Source: Piscinibacter sp. (GTDB lineage Bacteria > Pseudomonadota > Gammaproteobacteria > Burkholderiales > Burkholderiaceae_C). From it: a DNA stretch of 64,000 nt. Of the stretch, positions 50,915 through 59,124 are shown in pieces. Positions within the stretch are counted from its first letter, which is position 1, and each line of letters opens with the position of its first letter. The DNA lies in NCBI GenBank assembly GCA_016706565.1, contig JADJJI010000004.1, positions 372,001-436,000 of the forward strand, written 5' to 3'. The translations under genes were made by a program, and so were the position numbers. The notes under the pieces were generated by a model that saw nothing but the letters and a program-made list of their open reading frames with translations, was not told the origin of the DNA and did no database searches.

Positions 50915-52093
50915 ATGCTCGCCGACAACATCGTCCACTTCTCGCGCATCCTGCGCGACACCGGCCTGGCCGTGGGGCCCGACCGCGTGCTCGCTGCCAT
51001 CGCCGCGGTGGAGGCCGTGGGCCTGGAACGGCGCGAAGACATCCGCGCCGCGCTGAGCGCGGTGATGCTCGAGCGCCATGAGCAGCAGACGGTGTTCGAT
51101 GCCGCCTTCGATGCTTTCTTCCGCGACCCCAAGCTGCTCGAGCAGATGATGTACCTGCTGCTGCCCAAGATCCAGGGCCGCGGCGAGAAGCAGTTGCCGC
51201 CGCGCGCGAACCGCCTGGCCGAAGCACTTGCGCCGCCGGCGCCGGAGCGAAAGCCGAACCCAGCCAACGAGACGGCCAAGGAAGAGATCCAGTTCGAGAC
51301 CGAGTTCAGCTTCTCCGAGCGCGAGCGCCTCGCGCAGGCCGATTTCGAAAGCATGACCACGGCCGAGTACGAACTCGCCAAGAAACTCGCCGAACGCGCG
51401 CCGCTGCCGGTGCACCCGGTGCGCCGCCGCCGCCACGAGACCGGCCCGCGCGGCACGCTGGACCTGCGCCGTACGCTGCAGGGCATGGCGCGCCAGCCGC
51501 ACACGCTGGCGCCGGCCTTCACGCACCCGCGCACCGAGCTGCCGCCGATCGTCGTGCTGCTCGACATCTCCGGCTCGATGGACCGCTATTCGCGCCTGTT
51601 CCTGCACTACGTGCATGGCCTGACGCGCCGGCATCTGAAGGTGCACACCTTCACCTTCGGCACGCGGCTGACCAACATCACGCGCTGCCTGCGCCACCGC
51701 GACCCCGACGTCGCGCTGAAGATGGCCGACTCGCAGGTACACGACTGGAAGGGCGGCACGCGCATCGCGTCGAGCCTGGACGACTTCAACCGCCGCTGGG
51801 CGCGCCGCGTGCTCGGCGCCAACGCCGCGGTGCTGCTGGTCACCGATGGCCTGGAGCGCGACGAGGGCGGCCTGCTCGCCAGCGCGGCGGCACAATTGCA
51901 CCGCATGGCGCACGAGGTCGTGTGGCTGAACCCGCTGCTGCGCTTCGAGGGCTTCGAGCCGCGCGCAGAGGGCATCCGCACGCTGCTCGCCCATGTCGAC
52001 CGTTTCCTGCCGGTGCACAACCTCGCCAGCCTGGCGGATCTCGCCGGCGCCCTGCAGCGACCGGCCCTGCAACCCTCTTCACTGCTTCACTGA
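50915..52093 (+). CDS. VWA domain protein (CoxE-like)
   Basis: A 392-residue protein. An N-terminal helical region of about 200 residues is followed by a C-terminal von Willebrand A domain with a complete MIDAS (VVLLDISGSMDRYS, the Thr in KGGTRIASSLDDFN, the Asp in LLVTDGLERDEGG). MoxR-VWA pairs work together in metalloenzyme maturation; CoxE is the usual partner of CoxD. It begins 11 bases after the ATPase stop. Confidence 0.88.
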   Translation: MLADNIVHFSRILRDTGLAVGPDRVLAAIAAVEAVGLERREDIRAALSAVMLERHEQQTVFDAAFDAFFRDPKLLEQMMYLLLPKIQGRGEKQLPPRANRLAEALAPPAPERKPNPANETAKEEIQFETEFSFSERERLAQADFESMTTAEYELAKKLAERAPLPVHPVRRRRHETGPRGTLDLRRTLQGMARQPHTLAPAFTHPRTELPPIVVLLDISGSMDRYSRLFLHYVHGLTRRHLKVHTFTFGTRLTNITRCLRHRDPDVALKMADSQVHDWKGGTRIASSLDDFNRRWARRVLGANAAVLLVTDGLERDEGGLLASAAAQLHRMAHEVVWLNPLLRFEGFEPRAEGIRTLLAHVDRFLPVHNLASLADLAGALQRPALQPSSLLH

Positions 52094-52097
52094 CCCC

Positions 52098-52655
52098 ATG
52101 GAACTCAAAGGCGAACGTCTCATCCCGGCCTCGGTCGACACCACCTGGGCCGCGCTCAACAACCCGGACATCCTCAAGGCCTGCATCACCGGCTGCGAAA
52201 CGCTGGAGCGCACCGGCGACGATGCCTTCCAGGCGATGGTGGCCGTGCGTGTCGGCCCGGTCAGCGCCAAGTTCAAGGGCAACCTGAAGATGACCGACGT
52301 GAAGGCGCCGAACAGCTACACGATCAACTTCGACGGGCAGGGCGGCGTGGCCGGCTTCGGCAAGGGCTCTGCCGATGTGTCGCTGGCCGCCGAGGGCAGC
52401 GGCACCAAGCTGAGCTACGTGGCGCGCGCGCAGGTCGGCGGCAAGATGGCACAGGTCGGCTCGCGGCTGATCGACGCCGCAGCCGGCAAGATCGCCGAGG
52501 ACTTCTTCACCGCCTTCGAGGCGGCACTCGCGCCAGCCGAAGGCGCGGTGGTGGCTGCCCCGGCGCCCGCGCCGGCCGCAGGCGGCAACAAGATGCTGTG
52601 GTGGATCGTCGGCGCGGTCGTCGTGCTGGCGGCGATCTGGTTGCTCAAGCGATAG
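52098..52655 (+). CDS. coxG: CoxG-type SRPBCC protein
   Basis: A 185-residue protein. An SRPBCC lipid-binding fold (ELKGERLIPASVDTTWAALNNPDILKACITGCETLE, VRVGPVSAKFKGNLKM) is joined by an Ala/Pro linker to a C-terminal membrane helix (MLWWIVGAVVVLAAIWLLKR). CoxG in Oligotropha anchors CO dehydrogenase to the membrane. It starts 4 bases after the VWA gene stop. It probably tethers the molybdenum hydroxylase here as well. Confidence 0.88.
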   Translation: MELKGERLIPASVDTTWAALNNPDILKACITGCETLERTGDDAFQAMVAVRVGPVSAKFKGNLKMTDVKAPNSYTINFDGQGGVAGFGKGSADVSLAAEGSGTKLSYVARAQVGGKMAQVGSRLIDAAAGKIAEDFFTAFEAALAPAEGAVVAAPAPAPAAGGNKMLWWIVGAVVVLAAIWLLKR

Positions 52656-52664
52656 GAGCAGGTC

Positions 52665-53666
52665 ATGGACAGTCTGGACCTTCAGGTGCTGCAACAGGCG
52701 CGCGACTGGCGCGCCACGGGCCAGCCGGTGTGGCTGGTCACCGTCATCGAGACCTGGGGTTCGGCACCGCGCCCGCCCGGTGCGCTGCTGGCCATGCGCG
52801 GCGATGGCCTGGTGGTCGGCTCGGTCTCCGGCGGCTGCGTCGAGGACGACCTTATCGACCGCGTGCGCAAGGGAGAACGGGTCGGCAAGCCTTCGTTGAT
52901 CAACTACGGCGTCAGCAAGGAAGAGGCGGCGCGATTCGGCCTGCCCTGCGGCGGCAACCTGCGCCTGGTGCAGGAGCCGCTGACCGACACCGCCTGGGTC
53001 GACGAGGTGCTCACGCGCACCGCGCACCACGAGCTGGTCGCGCGCCGGCTCGACCTGGCCAGCGGCACCGTCACCATCGAGCCTGCCGCGCGCGGCGAGG
53101 CTTTCCAGTTCGACGGCACGCAGCTGCGCGCGCTGTTCGGCCCGCGCTGGCGGCTGCTGATCATCGGCGCCGGGCAGCTCTCGCGCGCCGTCGCGCAGAT
53201 GGCGCTGGCACTGGATTTCGAAGTGATCTGCTGCGACCCGCGCGAGGAGTACCACCTCACCTGGGACATCCCGAACACCACCTTCAGCAAGTCCATGCCC
53301 GACGACCTGGTGCTGGAGCTGCAGCTCGACCCGCACAGCGCGGTGATCGCCGTCACCCACGACCCCAAGCTCGACGACATGGTGCTGCTCGAGGCGCTCA
53401 AGTCGCCGGCCTTCTACGTCGGTGCGCTCGGCTCGCGCGGCAACACCGCCAAGCGCAAGGAGCGGCTGGCGCTGTTCGACCTGTCGCCGGCCGAGATCGA
53501 CCGCCTGCACGGCCCGATCGGGCTGGACCTGGGCAGCAAGACGCCGGCCGAGATCGCCGTTTCGATCGTCGCCGAGATCGTCGCCGTCAAGAACGGCGTG
53601 GCGCTGATGCAGAAGAAGGAAGGTTCGGCGCTGCCGGAGTCGCCAGGAGTGTGCGCGCGCTCCTGA
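52665..53666 (+). CDS. XdhC/CoxF-family molybdenum cofactor maturation protein
   Basis: A 333-residue protein with the XdhC layout: an N-terminal region (VIETWGSAPRPPGALLAMRGDGLVVGSVSGGCVEDDLI) and a Rossmann domain (LLIIGAGQLSRAVAQMALALDFEVICCDPR). XdhC binds MoCo and is required for its sulfuration and insertion. Last gene of the molybdenum hydroxylase operon, 9 bases after coxG. It ends 10 bases before the convergent mobR stop. Confidence 0.9.
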   Translation: MDSLDLQVLQQARDWRATGQPVWLVTVIETWGSAPRPPGALLAMRGDGLVVGSVSGGCVEDDLIDRVRKGERVGKPSLINYGVSKEEAARFGLPCGGNLRLVQEPLTDTAWVDEVLTRTAHHELVARRLDLASGTVTIEPAARGEAFQFDGTQLRALFGPRWRLLIIGAGQLSRAVAQMALALDFEVICCDPREEYHLTWDIPNTTFSKSMPDDLVLELQLDPHSAVIAVTHDPKLDDMVLLEALKSPAFYVGALGSRGNTAKRKERLALFDLSPAEIDRLHGPIGLDLGSKTPAEIAVSIVAEIVAVKNGVALMQKKEGSALPESPGVCARS

Positions 53667-53676
53667 GGCGACGGCT

Positions 53677-54102
53677 TCAGCGCTCCAGGCCGAGCGCCTT
53701 GTGCGCCAGCGCCACGAAGGCGGCACGCTCGGCGCGTGACAGCGGCGCCAGGATCTCCGCCTGCAAGGCTTCCACCACCGGCCGGATGGAGGCCAGCAAT
53801 CGTTCGCCGTCGGGCGTGAGGTGAAGTTGCCGCGCGCGGCGATCCTGCGCGCTGACCACGCGCTGCACCAGCCCCTTGCTCTCCAGGCGATCGATGACAC
53901 CGCCGATCGTGGCGCGGTCGAAGCTGATGGTCGTGGCCAGGCTGGCCTGGTCGATTCCGGGTTGCTGCTCGATCGCGTCGAGCGCGGCGAACTGCACCGA
54001 GGTCAGCTCGAAGCCGGCGGCCTGCGTCTGCGCCTGAAAGACCTGCGTCGACTGCTGATGCAGCCGCCGGATCAGGTGCCCGGCCATCTCGATCCTGTCC
54101 AT
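53677..54102 (-). CDS. mobR: MarR-family regulator MobR
   Basis: A 141-residue MarR-type repressor with the winged helix (LTSVQFAALDAIEQQPGIDQASLATTISFDRATIGGVIDRLESKGLVQRVVSAQDRRARQLHLT). The ATG at 54102 fits MarR length. It is divergent from mobA. In Comamonas testosteroni, MobR represses mobA and is released by 3-hydroxybenzoate; gene order and divergent layout here match that case. The palindrome in the mobA promoter is the expected operator. Confidence 0.85.
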   Translation of the reverse strand: MDRIEMAGHLIRRLHQQSTQVFQAQTQAAGFELTSVQFAALDAIEQQPGIDQASLATTISFDRATIGGVIDRLESKGLVQRVVSAQDRRARQLHLTPDGERLLASIRPVVEALQAEILAPLSRAERAAFVALAHKALGLER

Positions 54103-54157
54103 CGCTGCCCCCGACCTTCGCCTGCCTCGCCCCGTCGCCGGGATGTTGCCTGTCTGC

Positions 54158-54186
54158 TTGACGATTTTAGTATGCATACATATTAT
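54158..54186 (+). promoter_or_regulatory. Sigma-70 promoter of mobA with embedded operator
   Basis: TTGACG at 54158-54163 and TATTAT at 54181-54186 are separated by 17 bases. The perfect palindrome GTATGCATAC (54170-54179) lies in the spacer, where a MarR-type repressor would block RNA polymerase. The mobA start codon is 48 bases downstream with an AAGGGAG ribosome binding site. Confidence 0.8.
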
Positions 54187-54233
54187 ATGAAAGCTTATCG
54201 CATCCAGCCCATCATCGGCCCAAGGGAGACACC

Positions 54234-56153
54234 ATGCAATTCCACCTCAACGGCTTCAAGCCCGGCGATCCCGACGTGTCGCCGGCCGCCGCGGGCCATC
54301 GCCGCGCGGGCGACCCCTTGCCGGACACGGTGGACGTGCTGATCGCCGGCTCGGGCCCGGCCGGCCTGTGCCTGGCCGCCCAGCTGGCCCGCGTCCCGCA
54401 GATCCGCACCCTGCTGGCCGAGCCCAGGCTGGGGCCGATGGAGAAGGGCCAGGCCGACGGCATCAGCGTGCGCTCGATGGAGATGTTCCAGGCCTTCGGC
54501 TTCGGCGAAAAGGTGATGCGCGAGTCGGTGTGGATCAACGAGACCACCTTCTGGGCGCCCGGCGAGGATGCGTCTCTGGCACGCGTCGCCCGGGTGCAGG
54601 ACGTGCCCGACGGCATCTCCGAGATGCCCCATGTGCTGATCAACCAGGCGCGGGTGCACGACATGTTCCTCGACATCATGCGCCACTCGCCCACCCGGCT
54701 GGAGCCCGACTACGGCCTGAAGGTCGTCGACCTGAGCGTCGACCCCGGCGCCGCCGAATACCCGGTCACCGTCACACTGGAGCACACCGCTCCTGGCCGC
54801 GAAGGCCAGGTGGCGAAGCTGCGCGCCAACTACGTCATCGGCTGCGATGGTGCCCGCTCGAACGTGCGCAGCGCCATCGGCGGGGCGCTGCACGGCGACG
54901 CGGCGCACCACGCCTGGGGCGTGATGGATGTGCTGGCCGTCACCGACTTCCCCGACTGGCGCATGAAGTCCTTCGTGCGCTCGCAGGACGAGGGCATCCT
55001 GATGGTGCTGCCGCGCGAGGGCGGGCACCTGGTGCGCCTGTACGTCGAACTCGATCGCCTGGGCGAGCACGAGCGCGCCGCCGACCGCGGCATGGGCGCG
55101 CAGGACATCATCGCCAAGGCGCAGCGCATCTTCCGGCCGTTCGAGCTGGACGTGAAGGAGGTCGTCTGGTGGTCGATCTACGAGATCGGCCATCGGCTGA
55201 CCGACAAGTTCGACGACGTGCCGGCGGACCAGGTGGCCACCCGCGCGCCGCGCGTGATGCTGGCCGGTGACGCCTGCCACACCCACAGCCCGAAGGCCGG
55301 GCAGGGCATGAACGTGTCGATGGGCGATACCTTCAACCTCGGCTGGAAGCTGATCTCGGTGCTGACCGGCCGTGCCGACGCCTCCCTGCTGCACAGCTAT
55401 TCCGGCGAGCGGCGGGCCGCCGCCAAGGGCCTGGTGGAGTTCGACCACAAGTGGGCGCGTGTCGTCGGTGCCCGGGCCGAGCAGGATCTCGCGGACAGCG
55501 CCACCGACGGCCTGCCCCGCGTGGCGCGCGAATTCGTCAACAACCTGCCCTTCACCTGCGGCCTGACCATCCAGTACGAACGCAGCGCCCTGACCGGCGC
55601 GCCGACGCACCAGCAGCTGGCCACGGGCTTCGACATCGGCAAGCGCTTCCATTCCGCCCCCGTCGTCCGGCTGGCCGACGCCAAGCCCATGCATCTGGGC
55701 CATTGCATCGAGGCCGACGCGCGCTTCCACCTGTTTGTCTTCGCACCCGCGGGCGATGCCGGCGGCGCCGGCGGCGCCGTCGCCACGCTGTGCGAGTGGC
55801 TCGAGCACGATCCGGCCTCGCCGATGCGCCGCCACACCGCGGCGGGCGAAGACGTCGATGCCGTGATCGACACGCGGGCGGTCTTCCAGCAGGGCTTTCG
55901 CGAGCTCGACTACGGTGCCATGCCTGCGCTGCTGCGCCCGCACGTGGGCCGGCACGGGCTGTGCGACTACGAGAAGGTGTTCTGTGCCGACCTGAAGCGC
56001 GACGAGGACATCTTCGCGATGCGTGGCATCGACCGCGCCGCGGGCTGCGTGGTCGTCGTGCGGCCGGACCAGTACGTGGGGCATGTCCTGCCGCTGCAGG
56101 CCCGCGACGCGCTGGCCGCGTACTTCGCCGCCATCCTGCGCGTGCGCGGCTGA
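54234..56153 (+). CDS. mobA: 3-hydroxybenzoate 4-monooxygenase (MobA)
   Basis: A 639-residue FAD monooxygenase of the phenol-hydroxylase type that converts 3-hydroxybenzoate to protocatechuate. Its length equals that of Comamonas MobA as I recall it. The FAD motifs are VLIAGSGPAGLCLAAQLA, YVIGCDGARSNVR and MLAGDACHTHSPKAGQGMN. A C-terminal thioredoxin-like domain follows (GIDRAAGCVVVVRPDQYVGHVLPL). The start (MQFHLNGFKPG) and motif WGVMDVLAVTDFPD also match MobA. It is driven by a strong promoter under probable MobR control. Ring-cleavage genes are not in the window. Confidence 0.9.
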   Translation: MQFHLNGFKPGDPDVSPAAAGHRRAGDPLPDTVDVLIAGSGPAGLCLAAQLARVPQIRTLLAEPRLGPMEKGQADGISVRSMEMFQAFGFGEKVMRESVWINETTFWAPGEDASLARVARVQDVPDGISEMPHVLINQARVHDMFLDIMRHSPTRLEPDYGLKVVDLSVDPGAAEYPVTVTLEHTAPGREGQVAKLRANYVIGCDGARSNVRSAIGGALHGDAAHHAWGVMDVLAVTDFPDWRMKSFVRSQDEGILMVLPREGGHLVRLYVELDRLGEHERAADRGMGAQDIIAKAQRIFRPFELDVKEVVWWSIYEIGHRLTDKFDDVPADQVATRAPRVMLAGDACHTHSPKAGQGMNVSMGDTFNLGWKLISVLTGRADASLLHSYSGERRAAAKGLVEFDHKWARVVGARAEQDLADSATDGLPRVAREFVNNLPFTCGLTIQYERSALTGAPTHQQLATGFDIGKRFHSAPVVRLADAKPMHLGHCIEADARFHLFVFAPAGDAGGAGGAVATLCEWLEHDPASPMRRHTAAGEDVDAVIDTRAVFQQGFRELDYGAMPALLRPHVGRHGLCDYEKVFCADLKRDEDIFAMRGIDRAAGCVVVVRPDQYVGHVLPLQARDALAAYFAAILRVRG

Positions 56154-56224
56154 GCGGCTGATCCGTTCTGGCGCAGCGCCTGCGGGTTCGCCCTGACTGG
56201 AGCGAGAACCGCCCCGCGGCCACC

Positions 56225-57025
56225 ATGCCGGCCATGATGCGACGCCGTCATGCCCTGAGCTTGCTCGCGCTCCTGCCGTGGCGGGGCGTGGCGCACGCCG
56301 ACGACACCGGCGGCGACCCGTTCCGCTCGCTACAGTGGCCCGACCTGAAGCGCGAGTTCTTCGGCAGCGCGCCGGTGGTGTTCGACGAGCGCGTGCAGGT
56401 GCGCGCCCCGGCTTTCGCCGAGGACCCGATGAACGTGCCGGTGAGCGTGGCGGCGCTGGGCCTGCCCGACATCGAGAGCATCGTCGTCTTCGTCGACCGC
56501 AACCCGATCCGCAAGGTGCTCGAGTACCAGCCGCTGGCCGCGCTGGCCAGCGTCGGCCTGCGCTTCAAGCTCGAGCAGGCGAGCCCGGTGCGCGCCGCCG
56601 CGCGCACCAAGGATGGCGTGTGGCATGTCGGCGGCACGCTGGTCGATTCTTCCGGCGGCGGCTGCACCGTGGCCGGCGCCACGCGCAAGGACGGCAGCTG
56701 GTCGCAGACGCTGGGGCAGGTCAGCGGCAAGCTGTTCCCGGGCAGCCCTATCGCGCAGGCCCAGGGTTCCTCAGGTGCGTCCAGGCTGCGCGTGCGCGTG
56801 ATGCACCCGATGGACACCGGGCTGGTCGGCGGCATCCCGGCCTTCTACGTCAACCGGCTCAGCGTGCGCGACGCGGCGGGCCGCGAGCTGCTGCGCCTGG
56901 CGACCTTCGAGCCGGTGAGCGAGAACCCGGTATTCAGCTTCGACTTCCCCGGCCGCGTGGCCGGCGGGCTGCGGCTGGTCGGCACCGACAACAACGGCAA
57001 CCGCATCGACAGCCGCATCGAATGA
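56225..57025 (+). CDS. Quinoprotein dehydrogenase-associated SoxYZ-like carrier
   Basis: A 266-residue secreted fusion protein. A signal peptide is followed by a SoxY-like domain (NVPVSVAALGLPDIESIVVFVDRNP) ending in a GGCTV motif in place of the SoxY GGCGG. A SoxZ-like domain follows (RVRVMHPMDTG, FYVNRLSVRDAAGRELLRLATFEPVSENPVFSFDF). The family is known to accompany PQQ-dependent dehydrogenases. It overlaps the MBL gene by 4 bases. Its cysteine may carry a substrate or sulfur group. Confidence 0.85.
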   Translation: MPAMMRRRHALSLLALLPWRGVAHADDTGGDPFRSLQWPDLKREFFGSAPVVFDERVQVRAPAFAEDPMNVPVSVAALGLPDIESIVVFVDRNPIRKVLEYQPLAALASVGLRFKLEQASPVRAAARTKDGVWHVGGTLVDSSGGGCTVAGATRKDGSWSQTLGQVSGKLFPGSPIAQAQGSSGASRLRVRVMHPMDTGLVGGIPAFYVNRLSVRDAAGRELLRLATFEPVSENPVFSFDFPGRVAGGLRLVGTDNNGNRIDSRIE

Positions 57026-57978
57026 AGCGGCTCCTCGTCATCGCACTGCTGGCCGCGGGTGCGGCGCTCTCGCAGACCGCGCCGAAGGTCGACATCGCGC
57101 GGCTGGACTATGGCCTGGCGGCCCGCCTGCTCGCGCCGGGCGTGTGGGTCGTCGAAGGCACCAACGCCGACTTCTCGCCGGCCAACGGCTGCAACATCAT
57201 CAACACCGGCTTCATCGCCACCGGTGCCGGCGTGATCGTGGTCAACACCGGGCCGTCGAAGCGATACGGCGAACAGTTGCGCGCGCTGATCGAGCGCACC
57301 GTGCGCGAGCCCGTCGTGCAGGTGATCCACCTGAACCTGCATCCCGACTACTTTCTCGGCAACCAGGCTTTCGCCGACGTGCCGCGGCTGGCCACCGACA
57401 GCACGCGGGCCGGCATGGCGCGCGAGGCCAAGGCCTACGAAGACAACCTCTATCGACTGTGCGGCGACTGGATGAAGGGCACGCAGGCCGTGCTGCCCAG
57501 TGGCACGGCCATGCTCGGGCCGCTGCGCGTGGGCGGGCGCGAGATGGAGCTGCGCGAATACCGTGGCCACACCGACAGCGACCTGGTGCTCGTCGACAAG
57601 GCCAGTGGCGTGGTGTTCGCCGGCGGGCTCGTGTTCGCGCAGCGCATCCCGACCACGCCGCATGCGCAGGTCGGCGCCTGGCTCGGCAGCCTGCAGTCCT
57701 TCTCTGCGTTGCCGCTGAAGACGCTGGTGCCCAGCCACGGGCCGGTGCGCAACGACGCGAGCGCGGTGGGGCAGACGCAGCGCTACCTTCAGTGGCTGGA
57801 CCGCCGCTTCACGCAAGCGGCAGAGCAGGGCGTCGAGATGAATGAGCTGCTGCGCGCCGAGGTGCCGGCGGAGTTTCTCGGCTGGGCGGCCTTCGGCACC
57901 GAGTACACCCGCAACGTGGCACACCTGTACCCGCGCTACGAGCAGGCGGTGCTCGGCGGCGGCAAGGCGAAGCCCTAG
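57022..57978 (+). CDS. Quinoprotein-associated MBL-fold metallohydrolase
   Basis: A 318-residue secreted metallo-beta-lactamase-fold protein. After a signal peptide (LLVIALLAAGAALSQ) come LLAPGVWVVEGTNADFSPANGCNIINTGFI, the metal-binding stretch HLNLHPDYFLGNQAF, REYRGHTDSDLVLVD and PSHGPVRND. It matches the relay-system metallohydrolase paired with the SoxYZ-like carrier. The start overlaps the carrier gene (ATGA). Its stop codon overlaps that of the convergent tail-tube gene at 57975-57978. Confidence 0.85.
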   Translation: MKRLLVIALLAAGAALSQTAPKVDIARLDYGLAARLLAPGVWVVEGTNADFSPANGCNIINTGFIATGAGVIVVNTGPSKRYGEQLRALIERTVREPVVQVIHLNLHPDYFLGNQAFADVPRLATDSTRAGMAREAKAYEDNLYRLCGDWMKGTQAVLPSGTAMLGPLRVGGREMELREYRGHTDSDLVLVDKASGVVFAGGLVFAQRIPTTPHAQVGAWLGSLQSFSALPLKTLVPSHGPVRNDASAVGQTQRYLQWLDRRFTQAAEQGVEMNELLRAEVPAEFLGWAAFGTEYTRNVAHLYPRYEQAVLGGGKAKP

Positions 57979-58397
57979 CCGATCTCGACGTCGTCGAAAG
58001 CGAGCTCTATCGACTCGATCAGCAGCGCGTTGCCCATCGCGTTCAAGGGCGAATAGTGCAGCGACACCGGCCGCACGTTGCGGAAGCGCCAGCGCATCGG
58101 CGTGCCGGCCCCGTCGTCGCCGATCAGCGAGATGGTCACGGTGCGGCGCTGCGGCGCGCGGCCGCTGCGGGCCTTCGCCCACCAGGCGTGGAATTCTTCG
58201 CCGCCGGTGGCGGCGCGACGCAGCAGCAAGAGCTCGGCGGCGTCGGGCCGCCACGAATCTCGAACGGCGGCCAGGGACGGAAACACCACCTCCGAGCAGC
58301 CGACCTCGACGTGGCGGCCATTGCCTTCGTCGATCTCGACGCGGAAGTTGCGGCCCGTGAGGGGCCGGCGCTCGACGTCGCTCACGGCAGACGTCAC
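57975..58397 (-). CDS. Phage-tail/contractile-injection tube-like protein, second gene
   Basis: A 140-residue protein resembling a T4 gp19-type tail tube protein (RPLTGRNFRVEIDEGNGRHVEVGCSEVVFPSLA, RTVTISLIGDDGAGTPMRWRFRNVRPVSLHYSPLNAMGNALLIESIELAFDDVEI). It starts at a GTG overlapping the stop of the tube gene upstream (GTGA), so both are coupled. No sheath, baseplate or spike gene is nearby. It is an orphan pair in the quinoprotein region. Confidence 0.72.
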   Translation of the reverse strand: MTSAVSDVERRPLTGRNFRVEIDEGNGRHVEVGCSEVVFPSLAAVRDSWRPDAAELLLLRRAATGGEEFHAWWAKARSGRAPQRRTVTISLIGDDGAGTPMRWRFRNVRPVSLHYSPLNAMGNALLIESIELAFDDVEIG

Positions 58398-58846
58398 TCC
58401 ATCTCCAGCCGCTCGTAGGCGAGCACCATCTCCTCGATGGCCACCTCGTTCGCCTTCGCATTGAAGGGCCCGCTGGTGTGCTTGACGATGCGCGCGCGCA
58501 GCAGCTTCCAGGTCTGCACGACGGCAGCGCGGTCCTCGCTCAGCAACTGCACGGTGACCGTGCGCAGGGCGTTCTGGTCGCCGTTGCGGATCTGGTCGAG
58601 CCACTGGTACAGGCGCAGCGAGCCGATGACGCCTCGCTTGAGCGTGACGTCGCTCACCTTCGTCAGGCCGGTGAGCTTCATCACGTTGTTCTCTTTCGAG
58701 TTGCCGTTGCGGTACTCGATCACCGCCGTCTCCATGCCGATGGCGCCGACCTCCATGAAGCCGGCGTCCGGCCCCTCGGTGTTGCCGTCGCCAAGGTCGA
58801 CGAGGAAGTTGAAGGGGGGGTAGGGGCGCTCGCGTTGGATGGCCAT
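58394..58846 (-). CDS. Contractile-tail tube-like protein (gp19 family)
   Basis: A 150-residue protein matching the tube family used by T4-like tails and extracellular contractile injection systems ([104 protein letters not shown]). It is coupled to a second tube-like gene and has no other tail genes around it. It is divergent from the quinoprotein gene. Confidence 0.82.
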   Translation of the reverse strand: MAIQRERPYPPFNFLVDLGDGNTEGPDAGFMEVGAIGMETAVIEYRNGNSKENNVMKLTGLTKVSDVTLKRGVIGSLRLYQWLDQIRNGDQNALRTVTVQLLSEDRAAVVQTWKLLRARIVKHTSGPFNAKANEVAIEEMVLAYERLEME

Positions 58847-59042
58847 GGCAGGGTTCCGAATGTCGTCTTGATCGTTTCAGTGTGGCACTTCGCGGCCCGT
58901 GGTGGCAGTCCCTAGCTCTGTCACAGGGCGACGCGCGGGCACTGCTCAAGGATGTGACATCGCCAGGGGAAACCCTGAAGCACGAGGGGCAATTCAGGCC
59001 CCGCCGGGCGTGTTTTGCTGTGCCGTGGCGTGCATCGACGCA

Positions 59043-59058
59043 TGGCACGGGAGTTGCC
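59043..59058 (+). promoter_or_regulatory. Sigma-54-type -24/-12 promoter of the quinoprotein gene
   Basis: TGGCAC at 59043-59048 and TTGCC at 59054-59058 give the GG-N10-GC spacing needed for sigma-54. The quinoprotein start codon lies 67 bases downstream of the -12 element. An inverted repeat TGTCAC (58919-58924) / GTGACA (58954-58959) about 85-120 bases upstream could be an enhancer site. Confidence 0.65.
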
Positions 59059-59124
59059 CAAAGAGGGTCTGGAGAAGCAGTCGACAACCTGCCCCCAACC
59101 CCTCTCAACCCTCGAGGAGACACG

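Noticed and set aside
45779-53666. True form I aerobic CO dehydrogenase
   Set aside because: The large subunit active-site loop is AYRGAGR and lacks the Cys of the AYxCSFR motif.
57975-58846. Prophage
   Set aside because: Only two tube-like genes occur; no integrase, capsid, terminase, lysis or regulatory phage genes are in the window.
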